Shown here: piece by piece, positions 1 through 5,974 of the stretch | Layout: each line of letters begins with the position of its first letter | How positions within the stretch are numbered: the stretch's first letter is position 1 | DNA from: Oscillospiraceae bacterium | Lineage (GTDB): Bacteria > Bacillota > Clostridia > Oscillospirales > Ruminococcaceae | DNA: 5,974 bases | NCBI GenBank assembly: GCA_902798675.1 | Contig: CADBXQ010000076.1 | Span: forward strand, 959-6,932 | Direction of reading: 5' to 3' | Notes under the pieces: generated by a model | Told to the model about the DNA's origin: nothing | What the model saw: only the letters and a program-made list of their open reading frames with translations | Database searches by the model: none | Program-made: the position numbers and the translations under genes

Positions 1-1
1 A

Positions 2-2536
2 GACCGCTCTAAAGAGCCAGGTTCGGTTGGAGAGCCTTTATATCTCGACGTTGTTGCTGCGCTCACAGGAACAAAATTTGAAAATATCCCAATTTTTGGC
101 GGCAGATATGGCCTCGCATCTAAAGACACAACTCCCGCCCAAATCAAAGCTGTCTTTGAAAATCGCGAAAAAAAGCGATTCACAATCGGAATCAATGACG
201 ACGTCACATTTTTATCCCTGCATACAGATCGTGATTTTGAAATAAAAACAAAAGAAATAACATCCTGTAAATTTTGGGGACTTGGCTCGGATGGAACCGT
301 TGGGGCAAACAAAAACTCTGTCAAAATTATCGGCGATAACACCGATATGTATGCTCAAGCGTATTTTGCATATGATTCTAAAAAATCAGGCGGCTTGACT
401 GTTTCACACCTTCGCTTCGGCACAAAGCCTATAAAATCAACATATCTCATTTCCAGAGCCGATTTTGTCGCATGCCACAATCCTTCCTATATATCAAAGT
501 TCGATATAGTCCAGGATCTTCGGCCGGGAGGGACTTTTTTGCTAAACTGCTCGTGGGATGAAAAAGAGCTTGAGGATAACATACCCGGCGATGTTAAGTC
601 ATATATAGCTAACAACAATATTAAATTTTATACTATAGACGGCGTTAAAATTGGAAAAAAAGTCGGTCTGGGCGGCCGCATAAACACAATTTTGCAATCC
701 GCATTCTTCAAACTTTCAGAAATTATGCCAATCGAAAAAGCCAAACAGCTCATGAAAGACGCAGCAACCAATTCATATTCTTCCAAGGGTGAAAAAATCG
801 TCAAAATGAACCACGACGCAATCGACCTCGGCGCGGATTCGGTTTTTAAAGTTCATGTCCCAGAATCTTGGAAAACTGCATCTAGTGAAAAAGTTGAAAG
901 TCAAGCCACTGGAAAAAATCCACAATTAGTTGATTTTGTGAATAATATTTTGAAGCCTATGAATTCGCAACAAGGAGACCAGCTGCCTGTTTCTGCTTTT
1001 TCAAAATATGCTGACGGATTTTTGCCGCTTGGAACAACCGCCTACGAAAAACGTGGAATCGCCGTCGACGTCCCATGCTGGAACAAAGAAAACTGCATTC
1101 AGTGTAATTTTTGTTCATATGTGTGTCCGCATGCTGTTGTTCGTCCGGCTGTTTTTAGTAACGAAGAAGCGAATTTGGCCCCGAAAGAACAGGAAATGAC
1201 GCAAATGATTGGAATTCAGGATCGAAAGTTTGCCATAACAATTTCAGTCATGGATTGCACAGGGTGTGGATCATGTGCAAATGTCTGCCCTGGCAAAAAG
1301 GGAGAAAAAGCCTTGGTTATGAAGCCTTTTAGCTCTCAAGTTGAAAAACAAAAAGGATTTGAATACGCGAAAAATTTATCAGAAAAGCCAGAAATATTAG
1401 AAAAATTTAAGCAATCAACCGTTAAAGGAAGCCAGTTTAAAAAGCCTCTTTTGGAATTTTCAGGAGCATGCGCGGGATGCGGAGAAACGCCATACGCAAA
1501 GCTTGTCACGCAGCTTTTTGGAGACAGGATGTATATTGCAAACGCAACGGGTTGTTCTTCAATTTGGGGAGGATCCGCTCCCTCAACGCCATACACCACA
1601 AATAGCGACGGCAAAGGGCCTGCTTGGGCAAATTCACTTTTTGAAGATAACGCTGAATTTGGATTTGGAATGAACTTTGCTCAAAACACATTACGTGAGA
1701 GATTAGTTGAAAAATTAGAAAATTTATCACAAAACTCTCAAGGGCGGTTGAAAAAAGTCATAGATGAATATCTCGAAACCAAAGATGACAGCGAAAATAA
1801 TTTGAAATCAACCAATAATTTAATTGATATTCTAAAAAAAGAGAACACAGGCGAAGATATATTATCATATAAAGAATATCTCAACAAAAAGTCAGTCTGG
1901 ATCTTTGGTGGGGACGGCTGGGCATATGACATAGGGTATGGAGGCCTGGATCACGTTCTGGCTTCGGGCGAAGACGTAAACGTTATGGTCTTTGACACTG
2001 AAGTCTATTCCAACACTGGCGGCCAGTCTTCCAAATCAACTCCGACAGGGGCGGTTGCAAAATTTTCGGCTGGCGGGAAAAGCGTTAAAAAGAAGGATTT
2101 GGCCGCAATCGCCATCAGCTATGGGTATGTTTATGTTGCGCAGGTTGCCATGGGGGCTAATTATACTCAATGTATTAAAGCTGTTCTGGAAGCGGAAGCA
2201 TATTCCGGCCCATCGCTCATTATTTGCTACGCGCCATGCATAAATCACGGAATTAAAGCCGGCATGAGCCATGCTCAAACAGAAGAAAAAAACGCCGTGG
2301 AATCAGGATACTGGCATCTTTTTCGGTTTAATCCCCAGGCCAAAAAGAAGCTCTCAATAGACAGCAAAGCCCCTTCCTTGGCCTACCGCGACTTTCTAAA
2401 CGGAGAAGTTAGGTATCGCTCACTTTTAAAAATCGACCCTAAAAAAGCAGAATATCTGTTTAAAAAATCCGAAGAAGAAGCCAAGTCAAAATATGAATAT
2501 TTGAAAAGCCTTGAAAATATATACTCTGAGGAATGA
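2..2536 (+). CDS. nifJ: Pyruvate:ferredoxin (flavodoxin) oxidoreductase, 5' end missing
   Basis: This cytoplasmic enzyme oxidatively decarboxylates pyruvate with CoA to acetyl-CoA and CO2, reducing ferredoxin or flavodoxin. The frame is open from base 2 (first residues DRSKEPGSVGEPLYLDV, a conserved NifJ stretch), giving 844 residues to the TGA at 2534-2536. The ATG at 347 is internal. Family members have about 1170-1230 residues, so roughly 325 N-terminal residues, including the first TPP-fold domain, lie outside. Visible here: the middle domains (about residues 1-300); two ferredoxin-type [4Fe-4S] motifs, C365/C368/C371/C375 and C419/C422/C425/C429; and the TPP-binding domain with GDGWAYDIG at 637-645 and NTGGQ at 671-675. 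The proximal-cluster cysteines are C490, C493, C518 and C746; the first three keep the spacing I recall for the Desulfovibrio africanus enzyme. No key residue is missing. The protein stops before the C-terminal extension of the D. africanus enzyme. It converges on the exporter gene 34 bases downstream. Start and promoter are not in view. Confidence 0.97.
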   Translation, partial: DRSKEPGSVGEPLYLDVVAALTGTKFENIPIFGGRYGLASKDTTPAQIKAVFENREKKRFTIGINDDVTFLSLHTDRDFEIKTKEITSCKFWGLGSDGTVGANKNSVKIIGDNTDMYAQAYFAYDSKKSGGLTVSHLRFGTKPIKSTYLISRADFVACHNPSYISKFDIVQDLRPGGTFLLNCSWDEKELEDNIPGDVKSYIANNNIKFYTIDGVKIGKKVGLGGRINTILQSAFFKLSEIMPIEKAKQLMKDAATNSYSSKGEKIVKMNHDAIDLGADSVFKVHVPESWKTASSEKVESQATGKNPQLVDFVNNILKPMNSQQGDQLPVSAFSKYADGFLPLGTTAYEKRGIAVDVPCWNKENCIQCNFCSYVCPHAVVRPAVFSNEEANLAPKEQEMTQMIGIQDRKFAITISVMDCTGCGSCANVCPGKKGEKALVMKPFSSQVEKQKGFEYAKNLSEKPEILEKFKQSTVKGSQFKKPLLEFSGACAGCGETPYAKLVTQLFGDRMYIANATGCSSIWGGSAPSTPYTTNSDGKGPAWANSLFEDNAEFGFGMNFAQNTLRERLVEKLENLSQNSQGRLKKVIDEYLETKDDSENNLKSTNNLIDILKKENTGEDILSYKEYLNKKSVWIFGGDGWAYDIGYGGLDHVLASGEDVNVMVFDTEVYSNTGGQSSKSTPTGAVAKFSAGGKSVKKKDLAAIAISYGYVYVAQVAMGANYTQCIKAVLEAEAYSGPSLIICYAPCINHGIKAGMSHAQTEEKNAVESGYWHLFRFNPQAKKKLSIDSKAPSLAYRDFLNGEVRYRSLLKIDPKKAEYLFKKSEEEAKSKYEYLKSLENIYSEE

Positions 2537-2570
2537 ATTTATATATTGATTCGAAAAAACAGCCTCATGC

Positions 2571-4325
2571 TTAATTTATATAGCTTTTATATAGTTTTTT
2601 ATAAATATTACTGTTGGTTATAAGATGGGCATGCGTCCCTGATTCAGCAATTTTTCCACCGTGAACAACATATATCCTATCCGCATTTTTGATCGACGTC
2701 AATCTGTGGGCTATGGTTATGGTTGTCCTGCCCTCTGAAAGCCTTTCAAGCGACCTTTGAATCACTTTTTCGCTCTCGCTGTCAAGGGAGGAGGTCGCTT
2801 CGTCCAAGATCAAAATGGGCGGATTCTTAAGAAAAACCCTGGCTATGCTGATTCTTTGCTTTTGGCCCCCAGACAGCTTAATGCCTCTTTGGCCAACATA
2901 TGTTTCATATTTGTCGGGAAGCGAGTCTATAAAATCGTGAATCCCGGCTTTTTTTGCTGCCTGGATGACCATGTCCATGCTTGCTTGTGAGTCGCCATAC
3001 TTAATGTTGTCATAAATAGAACCCGTGAACAGATGAACGTTTTGATGAACAGATCCAACCATTTTGTGAAGTTGGCTCAGTTTTATTTGCTTTATATTTA
3101 TATCATCTATTAGAATTTTTCCATCAGACACATCATAAAATCTTTCAATCAAACTGCATATTGTTGTTTTTCCTGCTCCTGAAGGCCCAACCAGAGCAAC
3201 ATTTTCACCAGCATTTATTAAAATATCAATTCCCTTTAATATATTTTTGTCTGAATCGGAATATTTAAACCAAACATCTTTAAATTCAATTCTGCCGAAA
3301 ATATCCTTCAAAACCACAGGATTTTCACAATCTTTCAACTCTGTGTTAGTTTCCATAACTTCGGCAAACCGCCCTATTCCAGTTATGCCTTTTTGAAATT
3401 GTTCAGTGAATTCTAAAATTTTCAAAACAGCATATATTAGCACTGAAACATATGAAACACACGCCATCAAAGTCCCCGGGGATATTTGGCCGTTTATTAA
3501 AAATATGGCTCCAGCAATAATAACAAGAATATGCATAAAATTCACAAATATCATTTCAACCGAGCGAAATTTTCCTAAAACATTATAAAAAATTTCCTTT
3601 GTTTTGAATGTTTTAGAATTATTCAGGTTAAATTTTTCTCTTTCAATTTTTTCTGCGCCAAAGGATTTAACAACCCTGACTCCAAGCAAACTGTCCTCGA
3701 TTTGAGAGTTTAACTCGCCAACCTGAACCCTGTTTTGCTGCAAAGCGGCTTTCATCTTTCTGTTATATTTAGCTGCAAATATTACAGTTAGTGGAAGAGC
3801 TGCATATATAATTAGTGTTAGATATATATTAAACTGTGATAAAACAATGAATGAAATCAAAATTTTCACACTGATTATTAAAATTTCTTCCGGAAAATGG
3901 TGAGTGAATTCGGTGATGTCGAAAAGGTCGTTTGTCAGCCGAGACATTAACTGGCCAATTTTGTTGTTGTCGTGGTATGAAACATGAAGATTTTGAAGAT
4001 GGCAAAACAAGTCCTTTCGCATCTGCGTCTCAATTCTAGCCCCCATAATATGACCAACTGTTGTCATGAATTTGACGCCGATTATCTCAACAATTGCAAC
4101 TAAAAGAAAAACTGCTGCGAAAAAAATTATCGATTCAAGCGTTAAAAGCTCGGGGGAAAGCGCAACAGCATCAACTATACATTTGAGCAAAACAGGATAC
4201 ACTAATTCGCAAATAGTTGTCATCAATGCAAAAAACAAGTCTAGTATGAAAATTTTTTTATGCTTTTTAAAATATGGAACAATCTTTTTTATCAAATACA
4301 AATTTTGATTTCTTTTCATGGTCAT
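2571..4325 (-). CDS. ABC exporter, half-transporter with fused membrane and ATPase domains
   Basis: This is a complete 584-residue inner-membrane ABC transporter of the MsbA/LmrA/BmrA type (type IV fold), which should work as a dimer and pump a lipid, drug or peptide outward using ATP. The N-terminal half has about six hydrophobic helices (near residues 25-50, 64-88, 147-165, 168-188, 255-280, 285-305). The ATPase half has A-loop Y355, Walker A GPSGAGKTT (380-388, K386), Q-loop Q428, signature LSGGQ (484-488), Walker B ILILDE (504-509, with catalytic E509), D-loop SSLD (512-515) and H-loop H540, so it should be active. The membrane domain, with TEFTHH after the NDLFD stretch, reminds me of the YwjA-like exporters of Bacillota, but the substrate cannot be deduced. 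The start at 4325 (MTMKRN) is chosen because GAGAGG sits 8 bases upstream; the ATG at 4319 would be 14 bases away. The gene has its own promoter and no operon partner. A half-transporter can form a homodimer; an unseen partner elsewhere is possible. Confidence 0.95.
   Translation of the reverse strand: MTMKRNQNLYLIKKIVPYFKKHKKIFILDLFFALMTTICELVYPVLLKCIVDAVALSPELLTLESIIFFAAVFLLVAIVEIIGVKFMTTVGHIMGARIETQMRKDLFCHLQNLHVSYHDNNKIGQLMSRLTNDLFDITEFTHHFPEEILIISVKILISFIVLSQFNIYLTLIIYAALPLTVIFAAKYNRKMKAALQQNRVQVGELNSQIEDSLLGVRVVKSFGAEKIEREKFNLNNSKTFKTKEIFYNVLGKFRSVEMIFVNFMHILVIIAGAIFLINGQISPGTLMACVSYVSVLIYAVLKILEFTEQFQKGITGIGRFAEVMETNTELKDCENPVVLKDIFGRIEFKDVWFKYSDSDKNILKGIDILINAGENVALVGPSGAGKTTICSLIERFYDVSDGKILIDDINIKQIKLSQLHKMVGSVHQNVHLFTGSIYDNIKYGDSQASMDMVIQAAKKAGIHDFIDSLPDKYETYVGQRGIKLSGGQKQRISIARVFLKNPPILILDEATSSLDSESEKVIQRSLERLSEGRTTITIAHRLTSIKNADRIYVVHGGKIAESGTHAHLITNSNIYKKLYKSYIN
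2576..2600 (+). terminator. Weak candidate terminator for nifJ
   Basis: Forty bases after the nifJ stop, TATATA (2577-2582) and TATATA (2588-2593) can pair around a 5-base loop, with one extra T-G pair outside, followed directly by six T (2595-2600). The layout is that of a Rho-independent terminator, but the stem is all A-T plus one wobble pair and so would be weak. It lies inside the 3' end of the convergent exporter gene. No better hairpin is visible in the 34-base gap. Confidence 0.3.
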
Positions 4326-4333
4326 TTCAACAT

Positions 4334-4339
4334 CCTCTC
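4334..4339 (-). promoter_or_regulatory. Ribosome binding site of the ABC exporter
   Basis: On the - strand GAGAGG, continuing into AGGA, ends 8 bases before the ATG at 4325. This spacing favours 4325 over the second in-frame ATG at 4319. An ATG overlapping the site (- strand, GGATG) runs into a stop after three codons and is not a start. Confidence 0.7.
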
Positions 4340-4360
4340 AAACTCTCACTTATAAAGAAC

Positions 4361-4389
4361 ATTCTAGCACAATTTTGTCAAAATTGCAA
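4361..4389 (-). promoter_or_regulatory. Sigma-A type promoter of the ABC exporter, extended -10
   Basis: Read on the - strand, a -35 TTGCAA (4389-4384; 4 of 6 consensus) is separated by exactly 17 bases from a -10 TAGAAT (4366-4361; 5 of 6), preceded by TGC, which makes an extended -10 (TGnTAGAAT). Transcription should start near 4354, leaving a leader of about 30 bases that holds the ribosome binding site. A perfect TTGACA (4381-4376) lies within the spacer; paired with TATAAG (4354-4349) it would need a 21-base spacer, so it is the weaker alternative. Confidence 0.7.
4370..4386. promoter_or_regulatory. Palindromic candidate operator inside the exporter promoter
   Basis: CAATTTTGTCAAAATTG is a perfect inverted repeat with 8-base arms around a single central base. 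It covers most of the spacer between -10 and -35 and enters the -35 hexamer. A dimeric repressor bound here would block RNA polymerase directly. MarR-, TetR- and GntR-type repressors of efflux pumps commonly use such sites, but the sequence does not match an operator I can name, and no regulator gene is in view. The palindrome is seen; the operator role is inferred. Confidence 0.5.
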
Positions 4390-4600
4390 CACCTGTAATA
4401 AAATTATGTTTTTTCAATGAACCTTGGACCGCAATATATATGACTAATTGTATAATTTATTGGGTTATATTTGTCCCCTCCCCCTCCCTGCTTAAAGCAT
4501 CCGACTCTTTGCTCAAAAACTCAACATATTGTAATATCCTCGATATCGTCCCCAAAAGAAAGCGTCCGTGAGAAGTGGTAGGCTGGCGTCCTTGAGGGCG
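4390..4600. other. Intergenic stretch without a convincing gene
   Basis: This lies between the exporter promoter and the terminator of the repeat protein. It contains CCCCTCCCCCTCCC (4475-4488, G-rich on the - strand), an 8-bp palindrome CGATATCG (4541-4548), and AAAAGAAAGC at 4554-4563, repeated at 4603-4612 where it is part of the terminator tail. A 43-codon + strand frame (4440-4571) has no ribosome binding site and a low-complexity product. I see no RNA gene or riboswitch fold. Confidence 0.5.
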
Positions 4601-4601
4601 C

Positions 4602-4637
4602 AAAAAGAAAGCACCAGCAAACCCAGTGCTAGTGCTT
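4602..4637 (-). terminator. Rho-independent terminator of the beta-helix repeat protein
   Basis: Read on the - strand, AAGCACTAGC (4637-4628) pairs with GCTGGTGCTT (4618-4609): ten pairs including one T-G wobble, around a 9-base loop that can close by one more A-T pair. A T-rich tail (TTTCTTTTT) follows at once, to 4602. It begins 29 bases after the stop of the repeat protein, marking that stop as the real gene end. On the + strand the hairpin has no T-run, so it acts leftward only. Confidence 0.85.
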
Positions 4638-4666
4638 CTTGGATTTAAACGCGGCTCAACGCCACT

Positions 4667-5974
4667 TCATTTGCAACCGCTTCCATCCATCGTGAGATTA
4701 CAAATTGTAATACGCTGCCCGGGCAGGGTTTTTATAAACGGGACGTTGGGGTCGTTGTAGTGGATTGTGTTGTAGCCAAAATCGAAGATGTGTTCCTTCG
4801 GCTTGGGGACTTTTCGCAACCCGCTGACGGGCAGATTCACGCCGCTGTAGTTTGTTAGCTTGCTTTTTTTGTCCACAATCATGTGACTATCGGCGACATA
4901 TTTCACGGTGTCACTTGCAGTGCCAGTTGCAGCATTACCACCAGTATAGTTCAAAATGACCGTTATCACGCCATCAACCGCGCTTTTCGTCAAATCATCC
5001 CAAGTTGTTGTCCCTGTTGTTGTCCCTGTTGTTGTCCCTGCAGTATACGTTTGACCATTACCATACGTAAAGTTCGAAAATACACAGCCCGCACCTGGCT
5101 TGACCACATCTGCAAGCGTTTTTTCAGTGTCCGAAGTGCCCTTGTCCAGGCTAACCTCGGGAAAATCAGTGTTTATAATCTTGCTCAAGCCAGTTCCCGC
5201 CGAACAGCCCGACTTGATTCCAACAACCTTATCATCACAAATATATTGCACTGTGTATAGTTTATTATACTTGACCTTGACAGTTATCACGCCATTTGCC
5301 TTTGCCGCACTGTCATACTCATCCCCATCTAATGCAAACTTGCCATCGGGGAGCTCAATCGGCGCTGTTTTTCCATCATAACTCATTTCAACAAATTCAT
5401 ATCCAGGTCTAGCAAGGACGCTGTTGGGGACGGAGATCTTCTCATCTTCTGCGGGAGAGGCGGGGGTTGCAGGCACATTTCCAAACGCAAATCCAACAGT
5501 TTTTCCGCTTTGGGAATCAACAAAGACAATTTTTCTATTTGGATTTTCACTGGGGGTGTTGGTACTACTAATTCCCTCATAGCCCCACGTTGTCGCGGGA
5601 TCGTCGTTGTGGCCACCAGTACATTGCTGAGTGCCTTTATATGCGTCACCTTTCGTGTAGCAATTCGTTGTCAAGGTTATTGTTAAAAATCCAAACTCTT
5701 TTGGAGGAAGATTTAAAGTGCCGCCATCATTACGGATCGCGTCTCCGCTTGCTGAAGCACTACAACCAATAATTTTACCGCCGTTCATTGTTACCACTTT
5801 ATCACTCCATATCCCGCCTCCAGATCCAGAAGAAGCAGTACAACCACTTATTGTGGCGTTGTCGTTCATTGTTACCGTTCCACCGCAAACATCTATCCCG
5901 CCTCCAGATCCAGCAGTACAATCACGTATTGTGGCGTTGCCGTTCATTGTTACCGTTCCAGCACTCCATATCCC
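4667..5974 (-). CDS. Large repeat protein with beta-helix repeats, C-terminal part; probably cell-surface or secreted
   Basis: The frame is open from the right edge (base 5974) to the TGA at 4667-4669, giving 435 residues; the true start and any signal peptide lie outside. The in-frame ATG at 5947 sits inside a repeat and is not the start. Residues 1 to about 90 are glycine-rich repeats of 25-28 residues with cores such as GTVTMNGNATI, the pattern of right-handed parallel beta-helix surface proteins. Residues about 148-239, 240-354 and 355-435 look like three diverged copies of one beta-rich module, the first two ending in GVITVKVKYN and GVITVILNY, the last near QRITI. They loosely recall MucBP or Listeria-Bacteroides type repeats, but I cannot assign a family. 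A GTTT x3 linker is at 313-324. Eleven cysteines are present. The C-terminus (LTMDGSGCK) has no LPXTG motif, membrane helix or charged anchor. An adhesin or surface role is inferred only. The gene looks richer in G+C than the exporter gene and ends in its own terminator. Confidence 0.85.
   Translation of the reverse strand, partial: GIWSAGTVTMNGNATIRDCTAGSGGGIDVCGGTVTMNDNATISGCTASSGSGGGIWSDKVVTMNGGKIIGCSASASGDAIRNDGGTLNLPPKEFGFLTITLTTNCYTKGDAYKGTQQCTGGHNDDPATTWGYEGISSTNTPSENPNRKIVFVDSQSGKTVGFAFGNVPATPASPAEDEKISVPNSVLARPGYEFVEMSYDGKTAPIELPDGKFALDGDEYDSAAKANGVITVKVKYNKLYTVQYICDDKVVGIKSGCSAGTGLSKIINTDFPEVSLDKGTSDTEKTLADVVKPGAGCVFSNFTYGNGQTYTAGTTTGTTTGTTTWDDLTKSAVDGVITVILNYTGGNAATGTASDTVKYVADSHMIVDKKSKLTNYSGVNLPVSGLRKVPKPKEHIFDFGYNTIHYNDPNVPFIKTLPGQRITICNLTMDGSGCK
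5004..5039. repeat. Perfect 12-bp tandem repeat, three copies, in frame
   Basis: The unit GTTGTTGTCCCT occurs three times head to tail (5004-5015, 5016-5027, 5028-5039). On the coding (-) strand it encodes GTTT three times, at residues 313-324 of the partial repeat protein. As the unit is a multiple of three, copy-number change by slippage would lengthen or shorten the threonine-rich linker without breaking the frame. Confidence 0.9.
5740..5974 (-). repeat. Imperfect tandem beta-helix repeats of 75-84 bp
   Basis: Three units are visible on the - strand: 5974-5900 (25 codons, possibly cut), 5899-5816 (28 codons) and 5815-5741 (25 codons), followed by a degenerate final coil (AIRNDGGTLNL). Units 1 and 2 share 33 bp with one mismatch (5927-5959 against 5849-5881) and an exact 20-bp match at their ends (5894-5913 and 5810-5829). 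Units 1 and 3 share an identical 12-bp beginning (5963-5974 and 5804-5815). The array probably continues past the window edge. Confidence 0.85.

Noticed and set aside
2553..2573. Terminator of the exporter on the - strand: AGC-ATGAG-GCT followed by GTTTTTT
   Set aside because: A T-run is present, but the stem has only three pairs, too few for a Rho-independent terminator.
4424..4456. TATAAT (4451-4456) with TTGGAC (4424-4429) as a + strand promoter
   Set aside because: The spacer is 21 bases and there is no gene downstream on the + strand; TATAAT is common by chance in AT-rich DNA.
4440..4571. 43-codon + strand open frame starting at ATG 4440
   Set aside because: No ribosome binding site at usable spacing, product partly generated by the C-rich tract, and it lies between two - strand units with no supporting promoter.
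4554..4612. Direct repeat AAAAGAAAGC (4554-4563 and 4603-4612) and repeated GCGTCC (4562-4567 and 4587-4591 region)
   Set aside because: Copies are short and purine-rich; the second is the terminator tail. No inverted ends or target duplication suggest a mobile element.
4582..4618. Alternative pairing of the terminator's second arm (GCTGGTG) with downstream CGCCAGC on the - strand, suggesting an attenuator
   Set aside because: The terminator hairpin and its T tail are transcribed first, and no gene in this direction follows directly, so the alternative fold would matter only in read-through RNA.
4883..5260. 125-codon + strand open frame opposite the repeat protein, with a CCPCCCPCCCPC run
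   Set aside because: It is the antisense shadow of the repeat gene; the Cys/Pro run comes from the 12-bp tandem repeat read on the wrong strand, and there is no ribosome binding site.
5741..5974. CRISPR-like array
   Set aside because: The repeats run in frame through a coding sequence with protein-level periodicity, and the repeat/spacer lengths and lack of unique spacers do not fit a CRISPR array.

Overview
The window looks like an AT-rich chromosomal piece from a strictly anaerobic bacterium. Its pyruvate:ferredoxin oxidoreductase reads like the Clostridia (Bacillota) form, and the ABC exporter and cysteine-bearing beta-helix surface-type protein fit a gut-type clostridial relative. This placement rests on remembered protein character, not on a search.

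Layout. (1) Positions 2-2536, + strand: the C-terminal two thirds of a pyruvate:ferredoxin (flavodoxin) oxidoreductase (nifJ), cut by the left window edge. The frame is open from base 2, so the ATG at 347 is internal. (2) After a 34-base gap, positions 2571-4325, - strand, convergent with nifJ: a complete 584-residue half-size ABC exporter with six predicted membrane helices and a full set of ATPase motifs. It has a good extended -10 promoter (4361-4389) and a 17-bp perfect palindrome (4370-4386) lying in the promoter spacer, a likely operator. (3) Positions 4326-4666: a 341-base intergenic region holding that promoter, a G-rich/C-rich tract and, at its right end, a strong Rho-independent terminator reading leftward. 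(4) Positions 4667-5974, - strand: the C-terminal 435 residues of a large repeat protein, cut by the right edge. It has short glycine-rich beta-helix repeats, then three related beta-type modules of about 80-115 residues, and a GTTT x3 linker encoded by a perfect 12-bp tandem repeat.

How the genes relate. nifJ is core anaerobic energy metabolism: pyruvate + CoA to acetyl-CoA + CO2 + reduced ferredoxin. The ABC exporter appears to be a single-gene unit with its own repressible-looking promoter. The repeat protein is a separate transcription unit ending in its own terminator. Nothing links the three functionally; their adjacency looks incidental.

I found no RNA genes, CRISPR array, insertion sequence, origin or recognisable defence system, and I do not see evidence for a new multi-gene system. 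The observations most worth checking are the palindrome inside the exporter promoter and the mosaic, recently duplicated repeats of the surface-type protein.
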